Assembly: GCA_029582265.1 (NCBI GenBank)
Contig: CM055828.1
Span: 35,499,072 to 35,563,071, forward strand
DNA: 64,000 bases
Direction: 5' to 3'
Source of the DNA: Zoroaster sp. YZ-2022
Lineage: Eukaryota > Echinodermata > Asteroidea > Forcipulatida > Zoroasteridae
In this document: positions 1 to 10,825 of the stretch, piece by piece
How the letters are laid out: every line of letters begins with the position of its first letter
Numbering within the stretch: position 1 is the first letter of the stretch
Translations under genes and position numbers: made by a program
Notes under the pieces: model-generated
What the model was told of the DNA's origin: nothing
The model's input: the letters and a program-made list of their open reading frames with translations, nothing else
Databases searched by the model: none

Positions 1-860
1 TGAAATAGGGCTACGCCCATGTAGACCTGCAATACGTTCCATTTTGACGGTACCGGTACGTCACCGCCAAGCATGTCTGGGGGTGGTGCAGGACAAAACA
101 TACGACATCCATAACGCTGGTGGAGAAACGTTATGTTTACCGATGAATCACGGTACCAGTTATCACGCAGTGACGGCCGTATACGCGTTTATCAACGCAG
201 GGGTGAACGTTATGCGCAATGCTGCGTCGTTATGGCGGTGGATCTGTCATGATTTAGGGTGGCATTACGGCACATCATCCCCTCAATGTGGAAGGCAATC
301 TTACGCGGGAGAGGTATCGTGATGAGATCAACACAGTCCGAGCCTTACGTTTCAGCAGGATAACGCTCGTCCACATACCGCACGTGTTGTTCGACAGATT
401 ATGAACGAAAATGACATCGAATTACTGCCTTGGCCTGCAAACTCTTCGGATTTGAATCCCATCGAGCATGTTTGGGAAGAGATGGAACGGCGCCTACGTC
501 GACTGCCTCAGCAACCGTCAAACCTGCAGGAATTGGCTAGAGACCTTGTCAACATATGGAACGATATCCCACAAAACTTTCACGCCAATGTCGTTGCTTC
601 AATGAGGAGGAGATGCACAGCTGTCATTAATGCTGAAGGGGGGCACACTCGATACTAACATTGTGACTCTCAAATTTGAATCCGTGATTCCAACCCCACC
701 CGCAGGACATTATCGTGCATATTCAGTCACTTCTGTTTATCCCATCAATTGTGAATTCAGTCTCGGACTTCCATAAAAACTTCATTTGGTCAATGTTTAA
801 ATCATAGATGCAAACTTACAAACATTTTAGTGATGCACAGTTTCTTTTGTTGGAGAGTAT
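1..860 (+). mobile_element. Tc1/mariner transposase remnant, 3' part
   Basis: The 3' half of a Tc1/mariner-type transposase enters from the left edge. The clean frame from about 345 to 658 contains the family motif QDNARPH, then NSSDLNPIEHVWEEM with the last acidic catalytic residue, and stops at 656-658. Upstream, coding similarity is spread over different frames with stops, so the copy is dead. The first catalytic aspartate would lie outside the window. The element ends near 860, because the sequence from 867 on is shared with 62,573 onward while the DNA before it is not. It therefore landed beside or within the duplicated LDLa block after duplication. Confidence 0.8.
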
Positions 861-1020
861 ATTATTTATACTAGTTTTGCATATTATTTTTTAGTAACCA
901 ATCCGCATTGCAAAAGCAGTTTTCCCACCAGGTTCTAGTAGTGAGAACGAGGTATTCCCAGGTGAGCTTATGACGCTCGTAAATGAATGAGCGCCCTCAA
1001 GAGGTCAAGCATAGACTTAC

Positions 1021-1137
1021 CACATTCCTTCTCGTCATCTCCTTGAGGGCAGTCTACGTGTCCGTCGCAAACCACAGATAGATACTTACATTCACTGGAG
1101 TTCTGACAGTGATAAAACTCAGGACAAGTGATATTGT
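1021..1137 (-). CDS. Gene A exon: LDLa module (last in window)
   Basis: A 117-bp exon, phase 1 at both ends, with acceptor TACGTAG and donor GTAAGTC on the minus strand. It encodes an LDL-receptor class A repeat with six cysteines: ITCPEFYHC, ECKYLSVVCDGHVDC, DDEKECG. The acidic run before the last cysteine is the calcium-binding signature. It differs from the gene B copy at 62,736-62,852 by only a few residues (for example GHVDC against GHEDC). The next exon lies off the window. Confidence 0.88.
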
Positions 1138-1321
1138 CTACGTAAATAAGGAGGGAAAATAACAAGTTTCAAATTGCTATACTGGCAGAGGGCGCTACAC
1201 ACATAATTATGTCACTGTTTCCCGATCGGGGATCATAATGAGGATCATTGTTTCATCAAGATACAAACATCCTACAAATCCCAACATAGCTACGGCTTAA
1301 CAATTAGATACACAAATGCTA

Positions 1322-1402
1322 TGACCAGTCAGGCCGGGATTCGATCCCACATTCTGACATCAGAACTTGATTCCGTACTAGACTGCTCAGCCACGACACT
1401 TA
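1322..1402 (-). repeat. tRNA-derived SINE head (intronic)
   Basis: Read on the minus strand, this has a tRNA-Ser-like A box (GTGGCTGAGCAGTCTAG) and a B box (GGATCGAATCCC), the RNA polymerase III promoter elements of tRNA-derived SINEs. Only the head is present. It also lies in the duplicate at 63,186-63,268, so it predates the duplication. It is too diverged to be a working tRNA gene. Confidence 0.6.
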
Positions 1403-1453
1403 ATCGGTGAGCGTAGACCTTTATATTAACATTTCCCAAACATGGTGTCTTAC

Positions 1454-1570
1454 CGCAAAGCTGTTCATCTATTCCGTTTTCTTGACAATCTTTAAACCCA
1501 TCACATCTGGCATTGTCTTGTAAGCATAAACCGTCACCGCAGTCCAGACCGTTCAGACAATGATTTTCAT
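1454..1570 (-). CDS. Gene A exon: LDLa module
   Basis: A 117-bp exon, phase 1-1, acceptor CATACAG and donor GTAAGAC. It encodes an LDLa repeat: HCLNGLDCGDGLC, NARCDGFKDC, GIDEQLCG, with six cysteines and an acidic calcium site. The first half is richer in glycine than a usual LDLa repeat. It is nearly identical to the gene B exon at 63,322-63,438 (LCLQD here, LCVQD there). Confidence 0.88.
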
Positions 1571-1796
1571 CTGTATGTACCAAATTGAGATTGTTACCCT
1601 ATCGGGCATGGCGAAAACTAACTGCTCCTACTGCAATCTCCAGAACGTTTCGACCGATCACGCCTAAACTTTCCGACATTTACTAAACTATTATTCAAAA
1701 CCCCTCAGACCAAATAACAAAGGTCCAATTGAATTTCCGTTTGCATTGGTAAATGCATATGCAAATGCAGATATGTGCATAATTATTATTAAACAT

Positions 1797-2081
1797 CATT
1801 GGCGGATCCAGGGGGGGGGGGGCTAAGGGGGCTGTAGCCCCCCTAAAATCGTTTAAAAAAATATTATTTTTTTTAAAGGGAGAGAAAAAGAGAGAAAGAG
1901 GGGGAGGGGAGGGGAGAACGCACTCCCATTCCCACAGTGTGCGGGATAAACATAAGGAGGTGACCTACTTAGTACTGTACTAACCGTTGCGCATAGGAAG
2001 TGGCGGCACCCTTTGTAGTACTGAAAAATAATTGTTTTTGATTCTCAGCCCCCCCTAAAAAATGTTCTGGATCCGCCCATG
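1797..2081. mobile_element. hAT-like short inverted-repeat element
   Basis: An intronic 285-bp element with inverted ends: CATTGGCGGATCCAG on the left and its near complement ending ATCCGCCCATG on the right. Both ends run into C/G homopolymer tracts, with a purine-rich core. The ends resemble other hAT-type elements in this window. The flanks share only aacat, so a clean 8-bp target duplication is not visible. Confidence 0.6.
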
Positions 2082-2250
2082 AACATAACATTTACATTTA
2101 TGTTACGATTTATTGTCATTGTTAACGAGTTATTAAACCCAAAACACAATCTTAGTAATGTAATCCATTTCCCCAATACATGATTTTATGCTCGATTCAT
2201 TATTGTTACGGTATTTGTTAGTAAATTTCATTCAATAAAATATAACTTAC

Positions 2251-2589
2251 CGTTGTTGGCGCTTGTCAATCTGAGATGAAAACCGGTATACTCGACAGTC
2301 GAATCACCAATGAATGAAAAATAAACCTCGTAAGCCTTCAAGAATAATGAACGCACTTTTGTCGCTCCGTGCAACACAAATGATTTATCCTGGTTGTACG
2401 GTTCGATACGTACCAAGTCCCGCCCTGTCTCTGTTCGGAAATAAACCACTTCGATGTTTATAGAACTGGATCTGGTAGGGTAGACTCGCCACCAGCATCC
2501 AACGTTAGTTGGATAGTTTGAAGGGTACAGGGGAGACTTCAGATCGTACGGAACATTATCTAGATAGATGTTACTCGTACCGCATACTT
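2251..2589 (-). CDS. Gene A exon: CUB module
   Basis: A 339-bp exon, phase 1-1, acceptor TTATACAG and donor GTAAGTTA. It encodes about 113 residues that read as a CUB domain: opening CGTSNIYLD, then SPLYPSNYPTNVGCWWRV (the usual YP..Y....C.W pattern), a middle DLVRIE and an end FSFIGDSTVEYTGFHL. CUB domains are extracellular beta-sandwiches used in ligand binding. It sits between the split CUB (4.5-5.0 kb) and the last LDLa pair. Confidence 0.88.
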
Positions 2590-2838
2590 CTGTATAAAAT
2601 AATAAAGAAAGAAAGAAAACTTTATTAAATTTAGGTTGACCCAGACCATGTAAAGAGCGTTCGACCTTTAAAAAGGAAAATATTGAATGAAGATCGATAG
2701 ACATCAACTGAGCAATGTATTTACATGCACAGATGTATTGCATCAATGTTGATGTTAAGTCAGATATCTTTTGCTCAATACGGTGTCCGGTCAGATTGGT
2801 GAAAAAATAATTTGTCAATGGAGGACACCCCAGTTTAA

Positions 2839-3578
2839 TCCTATCAAGCCTGGGCTTTTTTCGTTCTCAGGCCTGGTAGGGGGATCATTGTCCCCCTTTC
2901 GTATTTTCTGTATTCTTCAGCCGATGTTCATGAAACTTTGTACTTTTGTTCAGTTTGACACGATCTATCGAATGAGGCCATAAGAACTTCCATAGGTTAC
3001 TGTTAGTTTTTCCCATAACTTCCTTAATTTTCATCCGTTGGCCATAAAATTTTGCACAAATGTTGTCTTCAGTATATCAATAATGTGACGTCATTTCTTA
3101 GATCACCGCTAGAAGGCGCAATAACCAATATGTTTAAAAAGATTTTTTAACCAGAAGTACAATAAAGGCAGATATAACATCCATGGTACTATTCATGTCA
3201 TAAATTTATATATTGAGCAAAAACATTATGAAAAGCCTTTAAAAAAATCATGCTTTGGGGACAAAATATAAGATATTGCATTTAAACGTAACAGCGGCCA
3301 ATGTTGGATTCCAAAATGTAATGAAAGTGGTCACATGACTCAATGTTGTCCAGTTCAGCGTGTGAAAGTTGACAACAAAACCAAAAACACAGTATCAAAA
3401 AACAAAAAAAGTGGAAATTCAATTGGACCTGTTCAAAATAAACGGTTGCCATGGCAACCATAAACACTCATTATCGTAGGTTTTGGCGTGAGGGGGTCCC
3501 AAAGAATAGTTAGAAAAAGTCAGAAAATTTATGGAGAAATATTATAGCGGGACCATTGTGCCCCCAGGCCTGATAGGG
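2839..3578. mobile_element. piggyBac-like non-autonomous element
   Basis: A 740-bp intronic element flanked on both sides by TTAA (2,835-2,838 and 3,579-3,582), the target site of piggyBac transposons. Its ends are inverted repeats: TCCTATCAAGCCTGGG on the left and CCCTATCAGGCCTGGG read inward from the right. No transposase is visible inside. Calling it piggyBac-like rests on TTAA and the CCCT-type end. Confidence 0.65.
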
Positions 3579-3582
3579 TTAA

Positions 3583-4543
3583 CAGATCTGCTGAGCACCA
3601 GTCACGTTCTCTTGCACACATCAGGAACAGGGCGTTTGGGAACTGCTAAATTGGTCACATGTACTACACGCAACAATTTGATTGGTTTTGGGGATACTCA
3701 GCCACTAAAAATGTTGCCCTCCTTTTATTGTATGGTCACCCAAGTTTCCCCACCCCTTTAGCGACACGCCTGTTGGCTCAGTTTGATTTAAACCTTTGTC
3801 TACATCTTGATAAACAAACCTGAAGAAAAGCAGAGAGGTAGGCCTCTTTCAGACGTGTTATTTTGGACGCAGACCAGATGAGATGTGTCACAAGCTACTT
3901 CATCCTCTCCGCAGCTAACTACACCAAGTTAATCAAACAAAATAATAAACCTGAATTATAGCAGTTAAACAAATTTACTTTGGGCAAAATGTTCAGCTCC
4001 TATCAATAAATTGTTATCCCACAGCACTACCCAATTTCTACCCTTGGAATTGTCAAGTGACAATCCACAACGTTCACAAAAACCTTGTACAAAACGTATC
4101 TAATGAGGAACGAACCTTTCCGTGTATGGAACGCCGTAACAGACGTATGAGTTTGGTGTTCCATACCCAGAGGGATGGAGCCGAAATTCACATTAAGAAA
4201 CAAAAGTTTGTAGATTTGCTACTATGTAATACACACAATATCCTTTACTACAAGGGAAGTTCTAAAAAATTACAATATTTACAAAATTGCTTGTACGAAC
4301 ATTCTTACTTTCTGTATATCAAGGAATACATTAAAAATATGTGAACGTTTCAGCATTATTCTTTAATACGTTGAATTTGGAAAGAGTCTTCTTTAAAATA
4401 TTTTTTGCTGGGAAAATTCATATTTGTGAATTTCTTTTAAATTCCACAATTTTTTCAATTTATGTTTTACCTTAATATCTTAATATTAATTGTAGAATTG
4501 TAGAATTGTTGTTATAAACAAATACATCCACGAACACATTTAC
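3583..4543. other. Intron of gene A, no recognised feature
   Basis: This stretch lies downstream of the split CUB exons. I see no coding similarity or named repeat; a short imperfect hairpin around tccgtgtatggaac/gttccatacc lies near 4,119-4,168. Confidence 0.5.
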
Positions 4544-4659
4544 CTTCACGCATTTGTGTTACCGCAAGAATGAATCCTTTTGTCTCTATTAGGGGATCTG
4601 ATGTAAAAATCATAAACAGTTCATTTTGTGTCGAGGCGATTTTCATTGGATATTGACCT
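4544..4659 (-). CDS. Gene A exon: CUB module, second half
   Basis: A 116-bp exon (phase 2 in, phase 1 out), acceptor TTTCTTTCAG and donor GTAAATGT. It encodes the C-terminal CUB strands, including NELFMIFTSD and KGFILAVTQ, the usual final CUB motif (a Phe-x-Ser-Asp turn, then KGF). It follows a 100-bp intron; the two halves together are 348 nt, keeping the phase 1-1 module rule. Confidence 0.88.
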
Positions 4660-4759
4660 CTGAAAGAAAAATCATAAAAACATGATTTAAATAATATTAT
4701 TGCAAAGACGTAAATTGTTGACATGTTGTTGAGAAAAACTTAACATCAGTAAAACTCAC

Positions 4760-4991
4760 CCTGAAAGTTTCAAGTATGGATTCTGAAACATGTGTCCGTT
4801 TCCAATATACAGATAATCGTAGGCTCGTTCCAGATCAAACTCAGAGAAAATAATGACCACATGGAATCCCACTTCTGCCACCACAAACCATTGACACTGA
4901 GTTCTGGAAGGGTACGATAAAGGCCAGTGTGGTGTTGAAACCATTGTAGTATCATCACCGTTGATTTCGATCCGACCATTTCTACACAGAC
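4760..4991 (-). CDS. Gene A exon: CUB module, first half
   Basis: A 232-bp exon (phase 1 in, phase 2 out), acceptor GTTTTCAAAG and donor GTGAGTTT. It encodes the N-terminal two-thirds of a CUB domain: GLCRNGRIEI, HWPLSYPSRTQCQWFV and FDLERAYDYLYIGNG, the last being the typical CUB core with the D-x-L-x-I pattern. This is the only CUB in gene A interrupted by an intron. Confidence 0.88.
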
Positions 4992-5571
4992 CTTTGAAAA
5001 CAAAGAAATGTATAGACCTTTATCATGCCGCGGCCATCTTTGTAAGATTCCCCATACACGCAAGCACGAGTATAACGCTATTTATCAACACATAAAAGGG
5101 ACCAGACTAATTTCCCTTCTAGGTCTATAGGTCGCCAGTTGTAATCAGTTCTGATACGAACATTCATCTATGATCAGCATCATTTAAAGCATATTCACCA
5201 TGAAGATTCAGTAATTAAATAAATTATATACATTTTAGTCATTTAAAAATATACAAAATGATTCTACCAAGAGAAATGTTTTCTTCTTTTGAACTGATAT
5301 GTCAAAATAAAATCATTAACAAAACATAATTAACGAATAATACAAAATGGAAATATATATAGGCTTCTTATAATATGAATCAGAATGCGTGAAGCTATAA
5401 GTTGCGTTTTGATTTATAGTGTTATAACGCTATTCGTCATACATTAAGTAGGCCTAATTGTTTTTAATTATTTGTCATAATGTGTTGCCACAATATTTTG
5501 TAAAAATGAAATGAAAATGAAAATTATTAACCGCCAATAAAATATGTATATATAGGCTAGTTGATATTTAC

Positions 5572-5685
5572 CACAATCAAATTCATCAGAAATATCATTG
5601 CAGTCATTTCTGCCATCACACACGGACGAGTTAGAGGCGCAGCCTGTCCCGGAACGACAAGAATATTGATATTCTCCACAACTTC
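5572..5685 (-). CDS. Gene A exon: LDLa module
   Basis: A 114-bp exon, phase 1-1, acceptor CAATATCAG and donor GTAAATAT. It encodes a canonical LDLa repeat with six cysteines: SCGEYQYSC, GCASNSSVCDGRNDC, DISDEFDCG. The D-x-SDE calcium motif is intact. Confidence 0.92.
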
Positions 5686-6288
5686 CTGATATTGACAAAA
5701 ATAATACATATATAAATGAAGCACAAACATGTTAAGTGCATTTTTGGCGATTTGGTGAACATTGCATGAGAAATAATTGCATATATCCATCTGCACATGA
5801 ACAGAAACTTAATTTTTGACAATGGTCCAAACCTTGAATCGTTTTTTTCTCAAAACTCAAAAAATGCACTTAACATTTTAGTGTTCCACGCACACGATAT
5901 AATTATACAGGGGCTATGTCGCGTCTTTAAAACAATGTCATTTCGACAATGAATGAAATGTTGTAATAGATTTGCTTTAAATGAATGGGCAAAATATCAT
6001 CTGTTATAGTTTGAGCTTTTTACATAAACTCTGTTGACTCAACAATTAATTACACTATTTATCCCCTCTGTCTACTTAAAGGTAAAAATCAAACACATCC
6101 CATGTAAGAATGTTTGCTTTCGGCTAGATAATAATATAAACGTCCACAAGTTTATCAGAAAGTTAATTGCAGTTACAAATAGTACAGTAACAAAATAAGT
6201 GAATAAGTGTGACGTCAAGTTCCCAATCAACAGTTCGGAGATTCTGTTAATATCATTGCTTCGGCTCTCTATATTCATGAACCCTCAC

Positions 6289-6399
6289 CACAACCGAATT
6301 CATCCTCTTTCTCAGGGCAGTCTCCCCACCCGTTGCAGACGTCTGTTTCATGAAGACATCTTGGTCCCGAGATGCAGGAAAATTCATTTTGTGCACATT
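6289..6399 (-). CDS. Gene A exon: LDLa module
   Basis: A 111-bp exon, phase 1-1, acceptor GACCACCAG and donor GTGAGGGT. Translation gives ECAQNEFSC, RCLHETDVCNGWGDC and EKEDEFGCG, a complete LDLa repeat with six cysteines. It is small and was found by following splice phase from the neighbouring exon. Confidence 0.88.
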
Positions 6400-6534
6400 C
6401 TGGTGGTCAGAAAATGTTGATATGTCTATTTGCTTTATCTTGTATTTAAAAAACTTGTGTTTAAATACAATTACAATTTGTATTATTTTGGCTAATATGG
6501 TTACCAAACCGGTAATCGAAACCAAGATACAATA

Positions 6535-6640
6535 CAATACAATACAATGAAGGCATTTATATAGCGCTCTTACACAAACGGTATCACAGCGCTTTACAGT
6601 GAGATGCAAGTACAATTTAAAAATACACAGTGCCTAAAAT
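6535..6640 (-). repeat. LINE 3' tail with (aatac)n
   Basis: A short aatac microsatellite is followed by catttatatagcgctc and tcacagcgctttaca, a widespread kind of 3' terminus for non-LTR retrotransposons read on the minus strand. A related remnant (gcgctttataaagcgg) lies near 61,070. No coding part is attached. Confidence 0.45.
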
Positions 6641-6816
6641 AAATGAGTCTTGAGATACCAGCCTGCAATTATTTGCTCTCGTAGTATTTATTTTGTGTGT
6701 GTGTGTGGGCTTTCTCTTGGGAGGGGTTATTAAACTGATGTGTTGCAATTGTCGTTTCGTTTATGAACATTTTGTTTTACGTACCCATCAGAACGTCATC
6801 CATACTGTTATTCATA

Positions 6817-7260
6817 CAGTAGCGTAGCCAGTGGGGGCGGGGGGCAAAGTCCCCCCCACAGAAATTTTCAGGGATAAAATGGGGACGGCAAAAATATGGC
6901 AAAAGGAAAAATAATTTATTTATACTCGGTAATTGTTTTTATACCACAATGTGATCTTCTTCTCATTATTTTATATTGTGGAAGGTGTGGTGATGCTGAC
7001 GGTGCCAGCTTGGCTGAGTCTCGTTCATGTATAGTTTATGCTTGTGTGGTGCGTTCAAGTTCTGACATGTAGGCCTACTCCACAAATCCCGTAGTCTCGG
7101 TCCCAGACTGTATGCTAACATACATGATGTCATGAAAGGTCATATCAGTACAAATGTTACTTAAACTTAAATCTTCTAAACCTTAAAATGGGGACAAAAA
7201 TGGCTTTGCCCCCCCCCCCACACACATACACACACACAAAGGAGGCTGGATATACGCCTG
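6817..7260. mobile_element. hAT short element with 8-bp target duplication
   Basis: A 444-bp element flanked by the exact 8-bp duplication tattcata (6,809-6,816 and 7,261-7,268). The ends are inverted: CAGTAGCGTAGCCAG on the left and CAGGCGTATATCCAG read inward from the right. Both ends adjoin C/G tracts. It is too short to encode a transposase. An 8-bp duplication and CAG ends are hAT hallmarks. Confidence 0.85.
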
Positions 7261-7387
7261 TATTCATATATAATTATTGATTGATTGGTGATATAAATGG
7301 CATCTGATTTTGTTAAGAGGATACTTGATCTTCATGAAACAGCTCAAAACATGTTAATAAGGACAGCACCTTACAAAGAGCACCTAC

Positions 7388-7723
7388 CAATTGCAGAGTA
7401 CTGACGTATGTCGATCCTGGTAGTGTTATCCTTAGAGTTAGCCTGATAACACGTGTGTTTCCATATCCACGTTGACGGGCCACTCAACGATATAAATGAT
7501 GGAAAAGACTCGTCGAAACGATCAATCGTCTTGATGATGATCCCGGCCTCTAGTACGCCCTCACCGATGGAAATGACGCAAAGAGGGCGGTCAATGAACT
7601 CCAACTGCACCCTGAACCCGGGGTCAGAGGTTATGACCCAGATGCACGACAGGCCCTTGTCGATTTGCTGAAGTGAATATGGAGCGCCGGAGTTTATTCG
7701 AATCAACTCATTTTCGCAAAAGC
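7388..7723 (-). CDS. Gene A exon: CUB module
   Basis: A 336-bp exon, phase 1-1, acceptor TATTTTCCAG and donor GTAGGTGC. It encodes GFCENELIRI, a Leu-Ser-CIWVI core, GFRVQLEFID and later SFISLSGPSTWIWKHT. The layout fits a diverged CUB domain of normal size (112 residues), although the final CUB motif is less clear than in its neighbours. Confidence 0.8.
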
Positions 7724-8006
7724 CTGGAAAATAAGCCATACCAACAAGTTAAGTCACGCGGACAATAAACCGACGTGAAAACATGACATCACGCGATGGG
7801 TAGGATTACACATACACGCGTACCAGCTACGCACTATAGTGGTACATTATTAATAATAATAATAATAATAAAGATTTTTAGCGCGCACATATCCACCCTG
7901 CTGGGCGCTCAAGGCGCGGAAACAAAGATAAAACATGAATACAAACAAGATACAATGATAGCATAGGGAAAAATTATGTATTGAGATACATGTACCTACA
8001 ATGCAA

Positions 8007-8562
8007 TTACAAATATACATCATCTTTGAAGAATTGTGACATAAGATAAGTTTTAAGCATCGACTTAAATCTATTTATACTATGACAAGATTTGAGTTTA
8101 GTTGGAAGATGATTCCAGAGTCTCGGAGCCGCGACAGAAAAAGACCTATCACCCCAGTTCTGTTTTGAAGTTGGTTCCTTTAGGAGTGACATGTTGCTGG
8201 AGCGCAAATTGCGTGATGGAGTGTAGACTTTAAGCAGTTCAGAAATATAAATTGGAGCAATGTTATAAAAAGATTTGTGAACAATTAGCATAAGTTTAAA
8301 AACAATTCTCTGTGAAACAGGAAGCCAGTGCAGTTCTTTCTAGATTGGCGTGATATGGCATGACTTTCTGGACAAAGTCACAACACGAGCTGCTGTGTTT
8401 TGTATGTGCTGAAGACGCGATATTTGATTCTGCGGGAGACCGTAGAGGAGAGCATTCCCGTTATCGATCCGTGATGTGACAAACGTATGTATAATTTGTT
8501 CAGCAGCACTTTTATTCAAGTATTTCCTTATTCGGCTAATATTTCTGATATGAAATGATGAT
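8007..8562 (-). pseudogene. LINE reverse transcriptase, C-terminal part
   Basis: The C-terminal end of the CR1/L2-type RT: FHIRNISRIRKYL, LQHIQNTAARVV and, in another frame, NWGDRSFSVAAPRLWNHLP. These are conserved post-RT motifs of this LINE group. A frame change near 8,300-8,340 separates two pieces. The upstream RT continues beyond the 8,571-10,817 insertion. Confidence 0.8.
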
Positions 8563-8570
8563 ATGCGAAC

Positions 8571-10817
8571 CAGCCTTGGCCTTAAGGCTGCCTTAAGGCT
8601 TGATTTTAGGGCCTTGGCCTTAGCCTTAAGGCTTGAGGGCAAAAGCCTTGGCCTTGAGGGTCAAAGCCTTGCAACTTTAGGGCCTTGCTCTTCAAGGCCC
8701 ATCGATTTTTGAATTTTTCAGGTAAATTTGTTTGAAATTTTGCTTTTCTACAAACATACAACTTGGAGTCAGCCGTCTGCAAAGTCTGCAGTATCTAATT
8801 TAATCATGTTTTACCATGGAGGAGGGAAAACGCCCTAGATTTGTGTGTTGACACACTTTCACTTTTACAGCATCACATTTTGTTACCATGATAGTACATT
8901 TTGCTGCTTCCCCCAAAACAAAGCTATAATAATTTTTGGTATACTTGTACTTGTGGGGCCAGGGAGATATAATTATACTTAACTTGCATACAATATATGG
9001 GTTAGATAGAACATCATCTGATTCGTGCTGTGGACTGCTTTATTTATTTATTTATCGTATGGTTCATACAAAGTTAACATGACAAGGTTAGGTTACGGAT
9101 CCAGTTTAATGCAGACTGGTCGAGTTCAGTTAAATTTCCATCACATTTATAAATAATACAGTCATGAACGATGTGATGTACAGTCTGGTCATCATGACCA
9201 CAGGTACATTTAGCGTTGTCACTTAGTCCCATGCGGAGCATGTTATGTCCAAATCGGCCATGGCCAGTTCTTAGTCTGTTAAGTTTGACCCAGCAGTGGC
9301 AAAATGTAGTTAAATATCCACGTCCTGGATTCTGATTCTTGCCACATATTCCGCCACGTGGTTAGTGCCCAAGTCTTTGGGTGCGATCCAATGCTAATTT
9401 CTAGCAGTTTGTGGGCTTGTCGATGGTAACGATTTCTTGATGGCAGTCGCAGTTGTGGTGGAGGTTTTTGATTGGTGTTTGTCAACAGTTGATGAAGCAG
9501 ATGGGAGTCACACCCAGCGGCACGTCGCGCAAGAGCAAGGTATTGGTGCTGACATCTCACTTCATAAGGAGCAATTCCACTGACTACTGGAAGGTATTGA
9601 GTGGGAGTTGATCTGATACATCCTGAGATGATGCGCATGGTGTTGTTAAGGGCTACGTCAATCTTGCTGGTGTGGGTGCTCCTTGCCTATACCGGTGCAC
9701 AGTACTCTGCAACAGAGTATACTAAAGCTATTGCTGAGATTCGAAGAACGTTGTAGTCTGCGCCCCAGGAAAGCCTGCTAGTTGTCTAATGAGTGTTGGC
9801 TTTCTGTGCGAGCTGTGTGAGATGGCTTTTGTATGTTAGAGATCTGTCCAAAGTAACACCAAGATACTTGGGGAAATCATCATACGGGATGGTTGTGCCA
9901 TTGGAAACGACTTTGATTTTGTAGTTAGCCAGTCTAGTTGCTAAACAGTTTTGGTGATGTTAAGTCGGAGTCTCCAGTTTTTGAAGTAACGGCTTAAGGA
10001 TTCCATATCGGTGCCAAGTGTTGTTTCAAGCTTGTTAAAGTTTTTGGCAGAGGTTAGGAGTGCTTTGTCATCTGCGTAGATATATTTCTTTGAGACAGTG
10101 GTTGGTAGGTCAGCAGTGTAAATGTTGAATTAAATCGGTGCAAGCACTGAGCCCTGCGGGATCCCGTTTTTCAGGAAGCATTTTTTACTGGTTTCTTCGC
10201 CAACCGTCATTGTAAAGCTTCTGCAGGTGATCAGTGTCATGAGAAAGTTTACTAAGGTTTTATCAGGTATGATTTTGTGTAGTTTTAGGGCAAGACCTTT
10301 ATGCCATACCGTGTCATATGCTGCTGATAGATCGACCAGTACAGCACCGTTCTTGAGACCTTCTGGGTGATATAGTCTGGTATGTTTTAGGTAATGCTAA
10401 TATTTCTAACCATGATGGCCCAGAAAGTAAAATTACTTCCATGTTACATAATAACGAGGTAACATAAGTTAAAAACAGCCGTTCTTAGATCCCCAGCTTT
10501 TGTTATACTCGGTTTAGAATAATGTGCATCAGTATGAAAGCAAACCATTCTTTTTGTTATATTTAAATGGTATCCACGAAGACCTGAACTTCTACTCAGT
10601 CATATATTTGTACGTGAAGTTTTTATTCTTACTATAAGCGATTCGTTATGATGTGACATGTTTTATATTAGTAGTAATTTTATACTGGAGGGCCTTGGCC
10701 TTGGCCTTGGCCTTGAGGGTTAAGCCTTGGCCTTAGCCTTAAGGCTTGAGGGTCAACGCCTTGGCCTTGAGGGTCAAAGCCTTGGCCTTGAGGATCAAAG
10801 CCTTTGCTCCAACACTG
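8571..10817. mobile_element. hAT-type element inside LINE, itself carrying LINE DNA
   Basis: A 2,247-bp insertion flanked by the exact 8-bp duplication atgcgaac (8,563-8,570 and 10,818-10,825), which interrupts the LINE RT frame. The ends are CAGCCTTGGCCTTAAGG and CAGTGTTGGAGCAAAGG (read inward). Both ends carry subterminal arrays of the word ccttggccttgagg (8,571-8,700 and 10,688-10,805). The middle holds a separate LINE fragment (9,040-10,390) and no hAT transposase, so it looks non-autonomous. Confidence 0.82.
9040..10390 (-). pseudogene. LINE reverse-transcriptase fragment (Jockey/RTE-like)
   Basis: Nested in the hAT-type element, this minus-strand fragment reads MRIISGCIRSTPTQYLPVVS and further RT C-terminal motifs at 9,279-9,638. 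Upstream DNA resembles a palm-domain region (a dead YADD-like segment near 10,070 and YHPEGLKNGAVLVDLSAAYD at 10,310-10,375). Frames are broken throughout. It is a different family from the host LINE; the exact clade is not certain. Confidence 0.65.
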
Positions 10818-10825
10818 ATGCGAAC

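Larger units (their letters stand above)
867..1687. repeat. Segmental duplicate, left copy (LDLa pair with introns)
   Basis: This block matches 62,573-63,556 almost base for base in exons, introns and a shared SINE head. It ends at the common sequence actaaa, after which the two copies differ. The right copy has an extra 140-bp LINE tail at 63,009-63,148. Intron similarity points to a recent duplication or gene conversion rather than selection on coding sequence. Confidence 0.9.

Noticed and set aside
4057..4344. Plus-strand open frame of 95 codons
   Set aside because: No similarity recognised, no codon pattern, and it lies in an intron of a minus-strand gene.
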